From NCBI GenBank assembly GCA_943735955.1, contig OX030957.1, positions 8,311,757 through 8,375,756 on the forward strand: a stretch of 64,000 nt of DNA, read 5' to 3'. Numbering within the stretch: position 1 is the stretch's first letter; every line of letters starts with the position of its first letter. Below are positions 63,651 through 64,000 of this stretch, piece after piece. Both the position numbers and the translations under genes were made by a program. Source of the DNA: Piscicola geometra. Taxonomy: Eukaryota > Annelida > Clitellata > Hirudinida > Piscicolidae. A model generated the notes under the pieces. The model searched no databases. It saw only the letters and a list, made by a program, of their open reading frames with translations, and had not been told where the DNA came from.

Positions 63651-64000
63651 AAATGAAAATTTTATTGGTTTTATTAATTCATTAACTTAAATATTTTATT
63701 GAAGTATTTTATTTTTTCAATTCCTTAACTAAAATATTTTATTGAAGTCGAAACGACCCATGAAATGAATAACACGAATTGAATGGCTTAAGTTAAATAA
63801 TTTTTGGAAATTTTTTCACAATCAACAAATTAGCAGTTTATTCATTCGAAGTTAACAACATAAATACATAATGGACATTTTTGACAACGTTAAACAGTTT
63901 TAAAAAAATGCATTTTCTGTAGCACAAACGACTACCTGTATTGGCTGATGAGTTAGAAAGTACTGAGTGATTAAGGATAATTTTCATATTGCTTTTATCA

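Overview
This is a eukaryotic, animal nuclear window: AT-rich, with intron-containing genes bounded by GT..AG sites, many simple repeats, and remnants of LINEs, SINEs and hAT-type DNA transposons. The genes are conserved metazoan ones. Together with EBAG9-like, CCDC177-like and FKBP6-like genes they point to an invertebrate animal, but I cannot name the phylum. I rebuilt exons by hand from protein-family resemblance and splice-site phase. In every model below the joined exons stay in frame.

Layout. 1-4379 (-): N-terminal exons of translation initiation factor eIF3 subunit c. 4895-12229 (+): a complete CLK/LAMMER-family kinase, 13 exons, 605 aa. 14329-17584 (-): EBAG9-like protein, 4 exons. 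17971-26423 (+): a complete CDK12/13 kinase, 13 exons, 980 aa. 27117-32502 (-): CCDC177-like coiled-coil protein, N terminus missing. 36296-36936 (-): a three-exon secreted/GPI-type Ly6 (three-finger) protein. 41451-49865 (-): HGS (Hrs), the ESCRT-0 subunit with VHS, FYVE, UIM and coiled coil, at least 15 exons; its extreme C terminus is unresolved. 50106-50416 (+): a tentative two-exon gene for a small Lys/Arg/Cys-rich protein. 50931-63071 (-): FKBP-TPR protein resembling FKBP6, both ends unresolved.

Two firm gene pairs are divergent with short shared upstream regions (eIF3c/CLK and EBAG9/CDK12), and HGS with the small basic ORF may be a third. CLK and CDK12 both act on splicing and RNA polymerase II regulation; otherwise the neighbours share no evident pathway.

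Between exons lie TE remnants: a hAT element with a perfect 8-bp target duplication (1796-3264), a second hAT-like family with CAGGCTTGC ends, a third with TAGAGCTGTGC ends, CR1/L2-type LINEs (one carrying a nested SINE), two tRNA-derived SINE families, and a 211-bp inverted-repeat element with TTAGGG-like repeats in its core and a perfect 9-bp target duplication. There are also broken gene fragments: a P4-ATPase segment that lost its phosphorylation site, and a tandem pair of RNA polymerase I subunit RPA12 zinc-ribbon copies. A striking theme is simple repeats placed exactly at splice junctions. One HGS intron is almost entirely GT/CA microsatellite from donor to acceptor.
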